DNA from: Deltaproteobacteria bacterium
Lineage (GTDB): Bacteria > Desulfobacterota > Desulfarculia > Adiutricales > Adiutricaceae
Direction: 5' to 3'
DNA length: 6,225 nucleotides
Assembly (NCBI GenBank): GCA_031269135.1
Contig: JAISZP010000175.1
Location: forward strand, 1-6,225
A program made the position numbers and the translations under genes. Position 1 is the stretch's first letter. Every line of letters begins with the position of its first letter. The notes under the pieces were generated by a model. It made no database searches. It saw only the letters and a program-made list of their open reading frames with translations, and was not told where the DNA came from. Below, piece after piece: positions 1-5,290 of this stretch.

Positions 1-300
1 TTTGAAGGCGTTACCGTCACTAGGGCTTCAGTGACGCCGGATTTAAAGAAGGTGCATGTTTATTACAGCGTGATGGGCGATGAGGCCCGTCGCGCCGAGT
101 TGGCCGGCGCTTTGGAAAAAGCTAAAGGGTTCATAAGGCGCTCGCTTGCCGGCGAACTGACGATAAAATACGTGCCGGAGTTGATTTTTGAATTTGACCG
201 AAACCTTGCCTACGTTGAGCATATGAATCAGATTTTTTCCGAGCTTAATAAGAAACAAGAAGACCCTCGCGCATCCGCGCTGGACAATGACTCTAAATGA
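1..300 (+). CDS. rbfA: Ribosome-binding factor A, C-terminal part (5' end outside window)
   Basis: RbfA is a small cytoplasmic KH-fold protein that binds the 30S subunit and helps mature the 5' end and central helix of 16S rRNA; it matters most in cold or fast growth. The reading frame is open from base 1, so the start lies upstream; 99 residues are visible. The visible part begins with FEGVTVTRASVTPDLKK, the strand just before the family's 'sPDL..a.VyvSv.G' segment, seen here as PDLKKVHVYYSVMGDE. Next comes the helix-kink Ala-x-Gly signature (A41-K42-G43, in KAKGFIRR) and the 'lryvPeL.F..D' block (YVPELIFEFDRNLAYVEHM). The tail is short and acidic/polar. The ATG at base 31 is internal to the conserved domain and is not the start. 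The stop overlaps the next gene's start as ATGA. Family assignment is secure; only the truncation limits it. Confidence 0.93.
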   Translation, partial: FEGVTVTRASVTPDLKKVHVYYSVMGDEARRAELAGALEKAKGFIRRSLAGELTIKYVPELIFEFDRNLAYVEHMNQIFSELNKKQEDPRASALDNDSK

Positions 301-1355
301 CGAATATTCAATTGAAAGCCGATCCCGAAAAAAAGATGGAAACGTTTTCCATTGAACCCAATGATTTTTTCCTTTCATTGCTTGTTGAACAGGGAGAGAA
401 GATTTTAATAACAGGTCACCACAGTCCTGATGGTGATTCTTTAGGTTCATCTGCGGCATTAGCTTTAGCTCTCAAAGAGATGGGCCTTGGTGTCGTGGTC
501 GGTTTGCCTGGCAAAAACGCCTCTTCCCTCAATTTTCTTTTGAATCCGCCTGAGATGTTTAAGCAAGTCGAGTTGGAACAGGTATTGTCCGGGGAATACG
601 GTCGTTTAATATTGGTGGACTGTCAGATGCCGAACCGAGTTTGGCTTGAAATCACCCCCGAACAATACAAAGCCTTTCCCCCATACATCGTCATAGATCA
701 CCACCAAAGCGACGCTCCCAGCCAACCGTTTCTGGCAGGCTTCATAGATCATCAGGCTTCGGCCACCGCTGAGTTGGTCTTTAAAGTTTTAAAAAAGCTG
801 AAAATCAAATTTACAAAACCGATAGTGGAAAGCCTTTTAACGGCGCTTATAAGCGATACAGGCTCTTTCAGTCAGAATAACGCCACCCCTGAGTGCTTGC
901 GGCAAGCGGCTGAACTGGTCGCCTTAGGCGGAGACATAGAGCGTATAAACCAAAAGCTCAAGCAAAATTGGGCGCTTTCGCGCATAAAACTTTTGACGGC
1001 CGCTTTATCTAGTTTAACCCTCCACTATGACGGACGAGTGGCGGTCATCATTTTAACTTCGGAAATGCTCTCGGAGACCGGCAGCGATCTGACCGAGTCG
1101 GAAGGCTTTGTGGAGTATCCTCTTTTGTTGGCTGGAGTCAAAGTCAGCGCTTTGATCAAAATCAACGGTCGAGGAAAAACGAGAGTCAGCCTACGTAGTC
1201 GCTCCTCTGTCGACGTCAGGGCTCTGGCGCGTTCATTTGGAGGGGGAGGCCACGTTAAAGCTGCGGCCTATCTAGACGATAGTTCCGATCCGAAAGAGGC
1301 GAAGAAAAATTTGTTGGAGCAGATCGGTCTGTACATCAAAGAGGCCAATGACTGA
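297..1355 (+). CDS. nrnA: DHH/DHHA1 family phosphoesterase, NrnA-like (nanoRNase / pAp phosphatase)
   Basis: This 352-residue protein has the full two-domain layout of NrnA-type enzymes: metal-dependent hydrolases that degrade 2-5 nt RNAs and, in several members, dephosphorylate pAp. Visible motifs in order are GHHSPDGDSLGS (H41, D45 and D47 as metal ligands), the VDC motif with D108, the name-giving DHH triad D134-H135-H136 in IVIDHHQSD, the SDTGSF motif with D187, and the C-terminal DHHA1 substrate-binding loop GGGGHVKAAAY (G315-H319 onward). All expected catalytic residues are present. The ATG at 297 overlaps the rbfA stop by 4 bases, which favours translational coupling, since no clear Shine-Dalgarno is seen. 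An alternative ATG at 336 (residue 14) would still keep all motifs. The 3' end overlaps truB by 8 bases. The gene sits between rbfA and truB, as in many Desulfobacterota. Exact substrate preference (nanoRNA or pAp) cannot be read from sequence. Confidence 0.9.
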   Translation: MTNIQLKADPEKKMETFSIEPNDFFLSLLVEQGEKILITGHHSPDGDSLGSSAALALALKEMGLGVVVGLPGKNASSLNFLLNPPEMFKQVELEQVLSGEYGRLILVDCQMPNRVWLEITPEQYKAFPPYIVIDHHQSDAPSQPFLAGFIDHQASATAELVFKVLKKLKIKFTKPIVESLLTALISDTGSFSQNNATPECLRQAAELVALGGDIERINQKLKQNWALSRIKLLTAALSSLTLHYDGRVAVIILTSEMLSETGSDLTESEGFVEYPLLLAGVKVSALIKINGRGKTRVSLRSRSSVDVRALARSFGGGGHVKAAAYLDDSSDPKEAKKNLLEQIGLYIKEAND

Positions 1356-2328
1356 TAAACTCGCCTTAAACGCCGACGAACTTTCAGGCCTTATTTTGAT
1401 AGATAAAGCTCAAGGTTCGACTAGTCATGATGTGGTGAAGCGGCTGCGACATCTCGCCCGTCAAAAGACGGTCGGCCACACAGGGACTTTAGATCCAATG
1501 GCGACGGGGCTGATGGGCGTTTTGTTGGGCCAAGCCACCAAGCTTGAACCTTATCTGGTTAAGATGGATAAAATGTACTACGGAAAAGCCCGTTTAGGCC
1601 TTCTGACCGATACCGACGACGTGACCGGAAAGGTTCTCTCGTCTTACCAAGGAGCGTTTCCGACCAAGGCTCGGATACAAGAAGTTTTAGAGACGTTTCA
1701 GGGTCCAAGCCGACAGGTCCCTCCAGCCTACTCGGCCATTAAAGTCAATGGGCAACCAGCTTATAAGGCCGCCAGAAGCGGCAAGGCGCTGAAATTGGCC
1801 CCTAGAGACGTCACCGCCTTCAACCTTTCGCTGGTCGAGTGGGATGAGCCATATTTGACTTTTACCGCCCACGTGTCGTCCGGCTATTACATAAGAGCGC
1901 TGGTCAGAGATCTGGGAGAAAAATTAGGTCTTCTTTCCGGCGCCTTAAGCGAGTTAAGGCGGCTGTCGGTCGGACCATTCAATTTAAATCAAGCGGGTCC
2001 GTTTCCTACGAGCTATGAACAAATCAGTTCGAGCCTCATAGCTCCAAGAAACGCCCTCGCTCACTTACCCGAGATCGAACTGGACGCCGTAAAAACCGAG
2101 CGGCTTTGTTCAGGAAATTTTCTCGCCCCACCTGACGACAAACCAGCGGGCGTGTATAAAATCATAGGGCCCCAGGGTTCGCTGGCGGCCTTAGCAGAGA
2201 TAACGGCGGGCGGCTGCGGAAGCGGCGCCCGACGACAGCCCCAGAGGCCTTTCTTGCGGCCTCTACGGGTATTTTTACGAGCGTCCGACGCTCGATCAAA
2301 CCAAGGCAGGGAGAAACCATGTCGATAA
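1348..2328 (+). CDS. truB: tRNA pseudouridine(55) synthase TruB
   Basis: TruB converts U55 in the T-loop of nearly all tRNAs to pseudouridine. The N-terminal 'G.l.iDKp.G.tSh.vv' block appears as [17 protein letters not shown]. The catalytic motif [12 protein letters not shown] carries the nucleophilic Asp at D49. The base-stacking Tyr motif [10 protein letters not shown] (Y77), the [11 protein letters not shown] block, and [12 protein letters not shown] with the active-site Arg (R183) follow. A PUA-like C-terminal region begins near residue 240 and reaches [17 protein letters not shown]. The start overlaps nrnA by 8 bases and has AGAGG only 3 bases before ATG, so coupling is likely. At 326 residues the length is slightly above the usual 300-315. 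The tail after residue 285 ([13 protein letters not shown] onward) does not look like a PUA end, is rich in Arg/Pro/Gly, and overlaps both the hairpins before rpsO and the first 10 bases of rpsO. Function is secure; the true C-terminus is not. Confidence 0.92.
   Translation: MTDKLALNADELSGLILIDKAQGSTSHDVVKRLRHLARQKTVGHTGTLDPMATGLMGVLLGQATKLEPYLVKMDKMYYGKARLGLLTDTDDVTGKVLSSYQGAFPTKARIQEVLETFQGPSRQVPPAYSAIKVNGQPAYKAARSGKALKLAPRDVTAFNLSLVEWDEPYLTFTAHVSSGYYIRALVRDLGEKLGLLSGALSELRRLSVGPFNLNQAGPFPTSYEQISSSLIAPRNALAHLPEIELDAVKTERLCSGNFLAPPDDKPAGVYKIIGPQGSLAALAEITAGGCGSGARRQPQRPFLRPLRVFLRASDARSNQGREKPCR
2240..2294 (+). promoter_or_regulatory. Two-hairpin leader upstream of rpsO
   Basis: Two stems lie directly before rpsO. 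The first pairs AGAGGCC (2243-2249) with GGCCTCT (2258-2264) around an 8-base loop. It can be extended by CCC (2240-2242) pairing with GGG (2267-2269) across a 2-base bulge, and a short T-rich stretch follows at 2272-2276. The second pairs CGAGCGT (2278-2284) with ACGCTCG (2288-2294) around a 3-base loop, ending 13 bases before the rpsO Shine-Dalgarno. Ribosomal protein S15 is known to repress its own mRNA through leader structures that differ between phyla, so this is a candidate S15 operator or a processing site. It lies inside the truB reading frame, which constrains both. The structures are seen in the sequence; the regulatory role is inference. Confidence 0.5.
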
Positions 2329-2588
2329 CTTCCGAGAAAACCGTAGAGATTGTTTCAAATTTCCGCAAACATGAAAGCGACACCGGCAGCACTGAAGTGC
2401 AGGTGGCGCTTTTGTCGGAGCGCATCGCGAACCTCACCGAACACTTTAAGACTCACCACAAAGATCATACTTCCAGGCGCGGCCTATTAAAGTTGGTGGG
2501 CCAGAGACGCAGACTTTTAAACTACTTGAAGAAAAACGACATCGGTCGCTATCGTGAACTCATTTCTCGCTTAGGACTCCGTAAATAG
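2319..2588 (+). CDS. rpsO: 30S ribosomal protein S15
   Basis: S15 is a primary 16S rRNA-binding protein of the 30S platform, contacting the helix 20/21/22 junction and later forming bridge B4 with the 50S. The 89-residue product has exactly the usual family length and the signature blocks [37 protein letters not shown] and [14 protein letters not shown], ending in the conserved Y.eLI..LGLRK. The start at 2319 is supported by AGGGAG (2308-2313) five bases upstream. The first 10 bases overlap the 3' end of the truB frame. pnp follows after 165 bases, the same rpsO-pnp pairing as in E. coli. Expression is probably controlled by S15 through the upstream hairpins, which is inference. Confidence 0.97.
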   Translation: MSITSEKTVEIVSNFRKHESDTGSTEVQVALLSERIANLTEHFKTHHKDHTSRRGLLKLVGQRRRLLNYLKKNDIGRYRELISRLGLRK

Positions 2589-2589
2589 A

Positions 2590-2616
2590 CCAGGCGCTCA
2601 TCGTCAATCCGCCTGG
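2590..2616 (+). other. Hairpin directly after the rpsO stop codon
   Basis: CCAGGCG (2590-2596) pairs perfectly with CGCCTGG (2610-2616) around a 13-base loop, starting two bases after the rpsO stop. No T-run follows, so it is not a classical intrinsic terminator. In E. coli a hairpin at this position stabilises rpsO mRNA and partly ends transcription. Here it more likely protects the rpsO 3' end after cleavage between rpsO and pnp. An A-rich unpaired stretch at 2640-2648 just downstream would suit cleavage by an RNase E-like enzyme. Pairing is seen; the role is inferred. Confidence 0.5.
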
Positions 2617-2657
2617 AAATATGGCTTGTTCAAGGCGTGAAAAAAAAATAGGGAAGA

Positions 2658-2737
2658 GTTCCGCTTGCGCGGAGCGACAGCCAGATTGCTTTATTGGGCA
2701 ATTCCCAGCGGCCGCCTAGCCGACAGGGCTTAGGTGG
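2658..2737 (+). promoter_or_regulatory. pnp leader with three consecutive hairpins
   Basis: The 165-base gap before pnp contains no gene. Its second half folds into three adjacent stems. GTTCCGC (2658-2664) pairs with GCGGAGC (2669-2675), 7 bp with one G-U. GATTGC (2684-2689) pairs with GCAATT (2698-2703), 6 bp with one G-U. CCGCCTAGCC (2712-2721) pairs with 2727-2737, 10 bp with one bulged T at 2730 and one G-U. The last stem ends inside the GGGGAGG Shine-Dalgarno tract (2736-2742), so folding could limit ribosome access. In E. coli, PNPase represses its own synthesis after RNase III cuts a leader stem; a comparable scheme here is inference. Confidence 0.5.
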
Positions 2738-2753
2738 GGAGGAAGAACAGTAA

Positions 2754-4856
2754 ATGAAAGTTGAAACCAAGTTTGGCGAAGCCAAACTCGTTCTGGAGTC
2801 GGGCAAGATCGCCAAGCAGGCGAACGGTAGTGTGCTGGTGACGATGGGCGAAACGGTTATTTTAGCGACTGCCCAAGCGTCAAATGAAAAAAGGACAGGG
2901 ATTGATTTTTTGCCTTTGACCGTAGATTACCAGGAGCGATTTTACGCGGTTGGGCGCATACCAGGAAACTTTTTTCGCCGAGAGATTGGCCGTCCCACCG
3001 AAAAAGAGACGCTGACCTCAAGGTTTATCGACCGCCCTTGCAGGCCTCTCATTTCCAAGGGATGGACCTACGAGACCCAGGTCATAGCGCAGGCTTTGTC
3101 GGTGGACGATAAATACGATCCCGACATCCTGGCCATGTTGGGGGCTTCCACGGCTCTGACTCTGTCAGATATTCCCTTTAACGGTCCCATCGCGGGAACT
3201 AGGGTCGCCCGCGTCGAGGGGAAATTAATCGTCGCTCCCACCCAGGCCCAAATTAACGATGCTGATTTGATTCTAATAGTCGCATCCAGCGCCGACGCGG
3301 TGGTGATGGTCGAAGGCGGGGCTAAGCAAGCCAGTGAAGCGGAAGTGTTGGACGCCATCTTTCTCGCTCAAGAATCCGTCCAGCCCCTTTTGAAGCTTCA
3401 ATTGGAACTGCAAAAGGCTTTGGGGAAGGAAAAGCGCATTATAGAACCTGTGCAGCATAACGATGAGCTCATCTCTAAAATCAAGCTCGAGTACAGAGAG
3501 TCCATGCTCTCGGCCTTGACCACCAAAGACAAGATGCTGCGCCATAAGAAGATATCGGACCTTAAAGAGCTTGTCGTCGGCGCTCTCGCCGAGAGTCATC
3601 CCGACTCCGACTCCGATTCCGACGTTTCCTTGGCGTTGCATGAACTTGAAGGCGAGGTTTTAAGAGGTCTTATCTTAAATGAAGGCCGCCGCATCGACGA
3701 CCGCTCCTTAACACAGGTCAGGCCGATAGAATGCGAAGTCGCCTACCTTCCCAGAACTCATGGCTCGGCTCTGTTCACCAGAGGCGAGACGCAGAGTTTA
3801 GCCGTCGTGACTTTAGGCACCAGCTTCGACGATCAGAGGCTGGATACCGTCATCGGCGACACCTCTAAGACCTTCATGCTCCACTATAATTTCCCGCCTT
3901 ATTCCACCGGCGAAGTCAAGCGGTTGGGAGCTCCGGGTCGACGCGAGATCGGCCACGGCGCTTTAGCCGAACGGGCCTTGAAATCAGTGTTGCCCGACCA
4001 TGAAAAGTTTCCCTATACTATAAGAGTGGTCTCTGAAATCTTGGAGTCCAACGGCTCTTCCTCAATGGCTTCGGTGTGCGCCGGCTCTCTGGCGCTTATG
4101 GACGCCGGCGTTCCTATATCCGCTCCCGTCGCCGGGGTCGCCATGGGTTTGGTGGTTGAAGGCGAAAAGGTGGTGGTTCTTACAGACATACTCGGCGACG
4201 AAGATCACCTCGGCGATATGGACTTTAAGATCACCGGAACGAGCAAGGGGATCACCGCCGTTCAGATGGACATAAAGATAAGCGGCGTGACTCGCCAGAT
4301 TATGTCCACCGCCCTATCCCAGGCAAGGGACGGCAGACTCCACATCTTAGACGTCATGTCCAAAGTCATTGACGCTCCCAGAGCAGAAATATCCACTTTC
4401 GCTCCAAAGACCTTGATACTGCAGATCAGTACTGATAAAATTAAAGACGTCATTGGTCCTGGGGGCAAGATCATAAAGAGCATTCAAGCCGAAACGGAAT
4501 CTCGCCTGGAAGTCGAGGACAACGGCAAAGTCACCATTTATTCTTCCAACGCCGAAAAAGCCCAGGCGGCGGCTGATCTGGTCAGACGCTACACCCAAGT
4601 TCCTGAGATCGATAAGATTTATTCCGGCCGGGTAGTTAAGGTGATGGAGTTTGGGGCGTTTGTGGAGATTCTCCCCGGAACCGACGGATTGGTGCATATC
4701 TCCCAACTTTCTCACGAAAGAGTGCAGAGAGTCAGCGATGTCGTAAGAGAAGGCGATATAATCGACGTCAAGGTCTTGGGCATCGATAAACAAGGCAAGA
4801 TTCGTCTGTCTATGCGGGCCGCCTTGGACGCCAAAGGCGACGGCGGCAACCGTTAA
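2754..4856 (+). CDS. pnp: Polyribonucleotide nucleotidyltransferase (PNPase)
   Basis: PNPase is a homotrimeric 3'-5' phosphorolytic exoribonuclease that releases nucleoside diphosphates from RNA and can also add tails. The 700-residue product matches the family's full length. The first RNase PH domain (about 10-140) includes the RNA-contacting FFRRE loop (F73-R76). An alpha-helical linker spans about 145-300. The second RNase PH domain starts near EGRRIDDRS (310) and carries GSALFTRGETQ (337-347), the phosphate-binding R396-R397 in GRREIGHG, and the catalytic DILGDEDHLGDMDFK (478-492). In the latter, D484, D490 and K492 align by motif with E. coli D486, D492 and K494. A KH domain follows with the GxxG loop GPGG (568-571), then an S1 domain (about 622-692; YSGRVVKVMEFGAFVEI). 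The Shine-Dalgarno GGGGAGG lies at 2736-2742. One oddity is an Asp-Ser repeat (284-290) in the linker. All active-site residues are present, so the enzyme should be functional. Confidence 0.98.
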   Translation: MKVETKFGEAKLVLESGKIAKQANGSVLVTMGETVILATAQASNEKRTGIDFLPLTVDYQERFYAVGRIPGNFFRREIGRPTEKETLTSRFIDRPCRPLISKGWTYETQVIAQALSVDDKYDPDILAMLGASTALTLSDIPFNGPIAGTRVARVEGKLIVAPTQAQINDADLILIVASSADAVVMVEGGAKQASEAEVLDAIFLAQESVQPLLKLQLELQKALGKEKRIIEPVQHNDELISKIKLEYRESMLSALTTKDKMLRHKKISDLKELVVGALAESHPDSDSDSDVSLALHELEGEVLRGLILNEGRRIDDRSLTQVRPIECEVAYLPRTHGSALFTRGETQSLAVVTLGTSFDDQRLDTVIGDTSKTFMLHYNFPPYSTGEVKRLGAPGRREIGHGALAERALKSVLPDHEKFPYTIRVVSEILESNGSSSMASVCAGSLALMDAGVPISAPVAGVAMGLVVEGEKVVVLTDILGDEDHLGDMDFKITGTSKGITAVQMDIKISGVTRQIMSTALSQARDGRLHILDVMSKVIDAPRAEISTFAPKTLILQISTDKIKDVIGPGGKIIKSIQAETESRLEVEDNGKVTIYSSNAEKAQAAADLVRRYTQVPEIDKIYSGRVVKVMEFGAFVEILPGTDGLVHISQLSHERVQRVSDVVREGDIIDVKVLGIDKQGKIRLSMRAALDAKGDGGNR
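3601..3624 (+). repeat. Short hexanucleotide tandem repeat inside pnp
   Basis: Four units of CCGAC/T-type hexamers stand head to tail: CCGACT, CCGACT, CCGATT, CCGACG. In frame they encode the alternating stretch D284-S-D-S-D-S-D290 in the linker between the helical region and the second RNase PH domain. Any change by whole units keeps frame. It is a likely tolerant surface loop; nothing suggests a role beyond local repeat expansion. Confidence 0.8.
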
Positions 4857-4874
4857 TGGTCGCGCGGCGAACTG

Positions 4875-4904
4875 TTTTCGTCGCTCCCAAGAGGGCGACG
4901 AAAA
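4875..4904 (+). terminator. Long hairpin after pnp, probable operon terminator
   Basis: TTTTCGTCGC (4875-4884) pairs perfectly with GCGACGAAAA (4895-4904), extended inward by T-G and C-G pairs to a 12-bp stem with a 6-base loop. It starts 19 bases after the pnp stop. The left arm's T-run means the opposite strand would read as hairpin plus U-tract; on the plus strand no true T-run follows the stem. It may therefore be a 3'-end stabilising stem or a weak terminator in this direction and a better one leftward. Confidence 0.6.
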
Positions 4905-4910
4905 TATGAT
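4905..4910 (+). promoter_or_regulatory. Candidate -10 box for tRNA-Thr
   Basis: TATGAT (one mismatch from TATAAT) lies 16 bases before the tRNA and is followed by a GC-bearing stretch (GTCCGGG) like the discriminator of stringently controlled stable-RNA promoters. No convincing -35 element is found 16-18 bases upstream, where the loop and right arm of the post-pnp hairpin lie. This is only suggestive; the tRNA could also be read through from pnp. Confidence 0.3.
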
Positions 4911-4926
4911 TTGTCCGGGTTAGTGA

Positions 4927-5002
4927 GCCGACATAGCTCAATTGGCAGAGCAGCTGATTTGTAATCAGCAGGTTGCGGGTTCAAGTCCCATTGTCGGCTC
5001 CA
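4927..5002 (+). tRNA. tRNA-Thr (anticodon UGU)
   Basis: The 76-base gene folds as a full cloverleaf. The acceptor GCCGACA pairs with TGTCGGC (4992-4998), followed by discriminator T and an encoded CCA (5000-5002). The D-stem is GCTC/GAGC. The anticodon stem GCTGA/TCAGC carries loop TTTGTAA with anticodon TGT, reading ACA threonine codons. The T-loop is TTCAAGT. The T-stem GCGGG/CCCAT is imperfect: one G-U pair and one C-A mismatch next to the acceptor junction, with three good G-C pairs remaining. This gene lies just before an integrase gene and is probably the insertion target, with the 3' half regenerated by the element. Confidence 0.97.
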
Positions 5003-5044
5003 AATAGCTTTTTTTAATCGTATTATCCCGCATTACCACATACT

Positions 5045-5094
5045 AAAAAAAGCCCGGAAACACGCTTAAATAGAAGGTTTTCGGGTTTTTTTTT
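5045..5094 (+). terminator. Strong, bidirectional intrinsic terminator after tRNA-Thr
   Basis: A7-G-CCCGGAAA (5045-5060) pairs with TTTTCGGG-T9 (5078-5094): a stem of four G-C pairs, A-T pairs and two G-U wobbles around a 17-base loop, followed by or including nine Ts on the plus strand and seven Ts on the minus strand. It would stop tRNA or pnp readthrough before the integrase promoter, and also leftward transcription. A further T7 run (5009-5015) sits right after the tRNA without a clear stem of its own. Confidence 0.85.
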
Positions 5095-5130
5095 GCCTAA
5101 ATTTTGTTTGTGGTGATTTGTAATAATCCG

Positions 5131-5159
5131 TTGACAGCGATTTTTTTTTAGGGTACAGT
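5131..5159 (+). promoter_or_regulatory. Sigma-70-type promoter of the integrase
   Basis: A perfect -35 TTGACA (5131-5136) is separated by exactly 17 bases from -10 TACAGT (5154-5159, four of six matches to TATAAT). The predicted start is near 5166, giving a leader of about 125 bases before the integrase ATG. The spacer holds a run of nine Ts (5141-5149), so its length could vary by slippage. The upstream terminator isolates this promoter from the host operon. Confidence 0.75.
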
Positions 5160-5273
5160 AAAGGGTATCTGGATTCAGCAAGTCGATGGTATCGACCTGA
5201 AAAACCTAAACTCCTTTATTTGCGCTAGTTTGCTGCTCCCATAGATACCCTTTTCGTGCTAGTCCCAAATACC
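5160..5273 (+). repeat. Inverted repeats and four GGTAT motifs in the integrase leader
   Basis: An 11-bp perfect inverted repeat, AAAGGGTATCT (5160-5170) and AGATACCCTTT (5243-5253), brackets most of the leader. GGTAT occurs at 5164-5168 and 5188-5192, and its complement ATACC at 5245-5249 and 5269-5273. Three of the four share the wider form AAGGGTATCT-like followed by G-rich bases. Between them GTCGAT (5182-5187) and ATCGAC (5191-5196) form a tight 3-base-loop hairpin. GCTAGT repeats directly at 5224 and 5258. These could be integrase arm-type or directionality-factor sites, repressor operators, or a long RNA stem around the leader. The repeats are seen; the function is inferred. No gene is found between 5003 and 5290. 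Confidence 0.6.
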
Positions 5274-5290
5274 TTCTGAGGTTTAACCTG

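Noticed and set aside
43..459. Minus-strand open frame of 138 codons across rbfA and nrnA
   Set aside because: It lies antisense to two well-conserved genes, shows no recognisable motif, and has no plausible promoter or ribosome binding site.
2272..2276. Intrinsic terminator before rpsO (stem 2243-2264 plus T-run)
   Set aside because: The five-T run is separated from the stem by seven bases including GGG, and it would cut the operon; a leader structure is more likely.
2162..2437. Minus-strand open frame across the truB-rpsO junction
   Set aside because: It is antisense to rpsO and the truB tail; the region is open in several frames because it is GC-rich.
2626..2654. Possible promoter for pnp (TTGTTC, 17 bases, TAGGGA)
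   Set aside because: The -10 is poor and the match is no better than chance; pnp can be served by operon transcription.
3273..3641. Minus-strand open frame of 122 codons within pnp
   Set aside because: It is a shadow of pnp codon composition; its Gly-Val repeats are the antisense of the Asp-Ser repeat.
4347..4793. Minus-strand open frame of 148 codons within pnp
   Set aside because: It is fully antisense to the KH and S1 domains of PNPase, without motifs of its own.
5186..5200. Four-codon upstream reading frame (MVST) in the integrase leader
   Set aside because: It has no ribosome binding site, and its bases belong to the GTCGAT/ATCGAC hairpin; too short to support.
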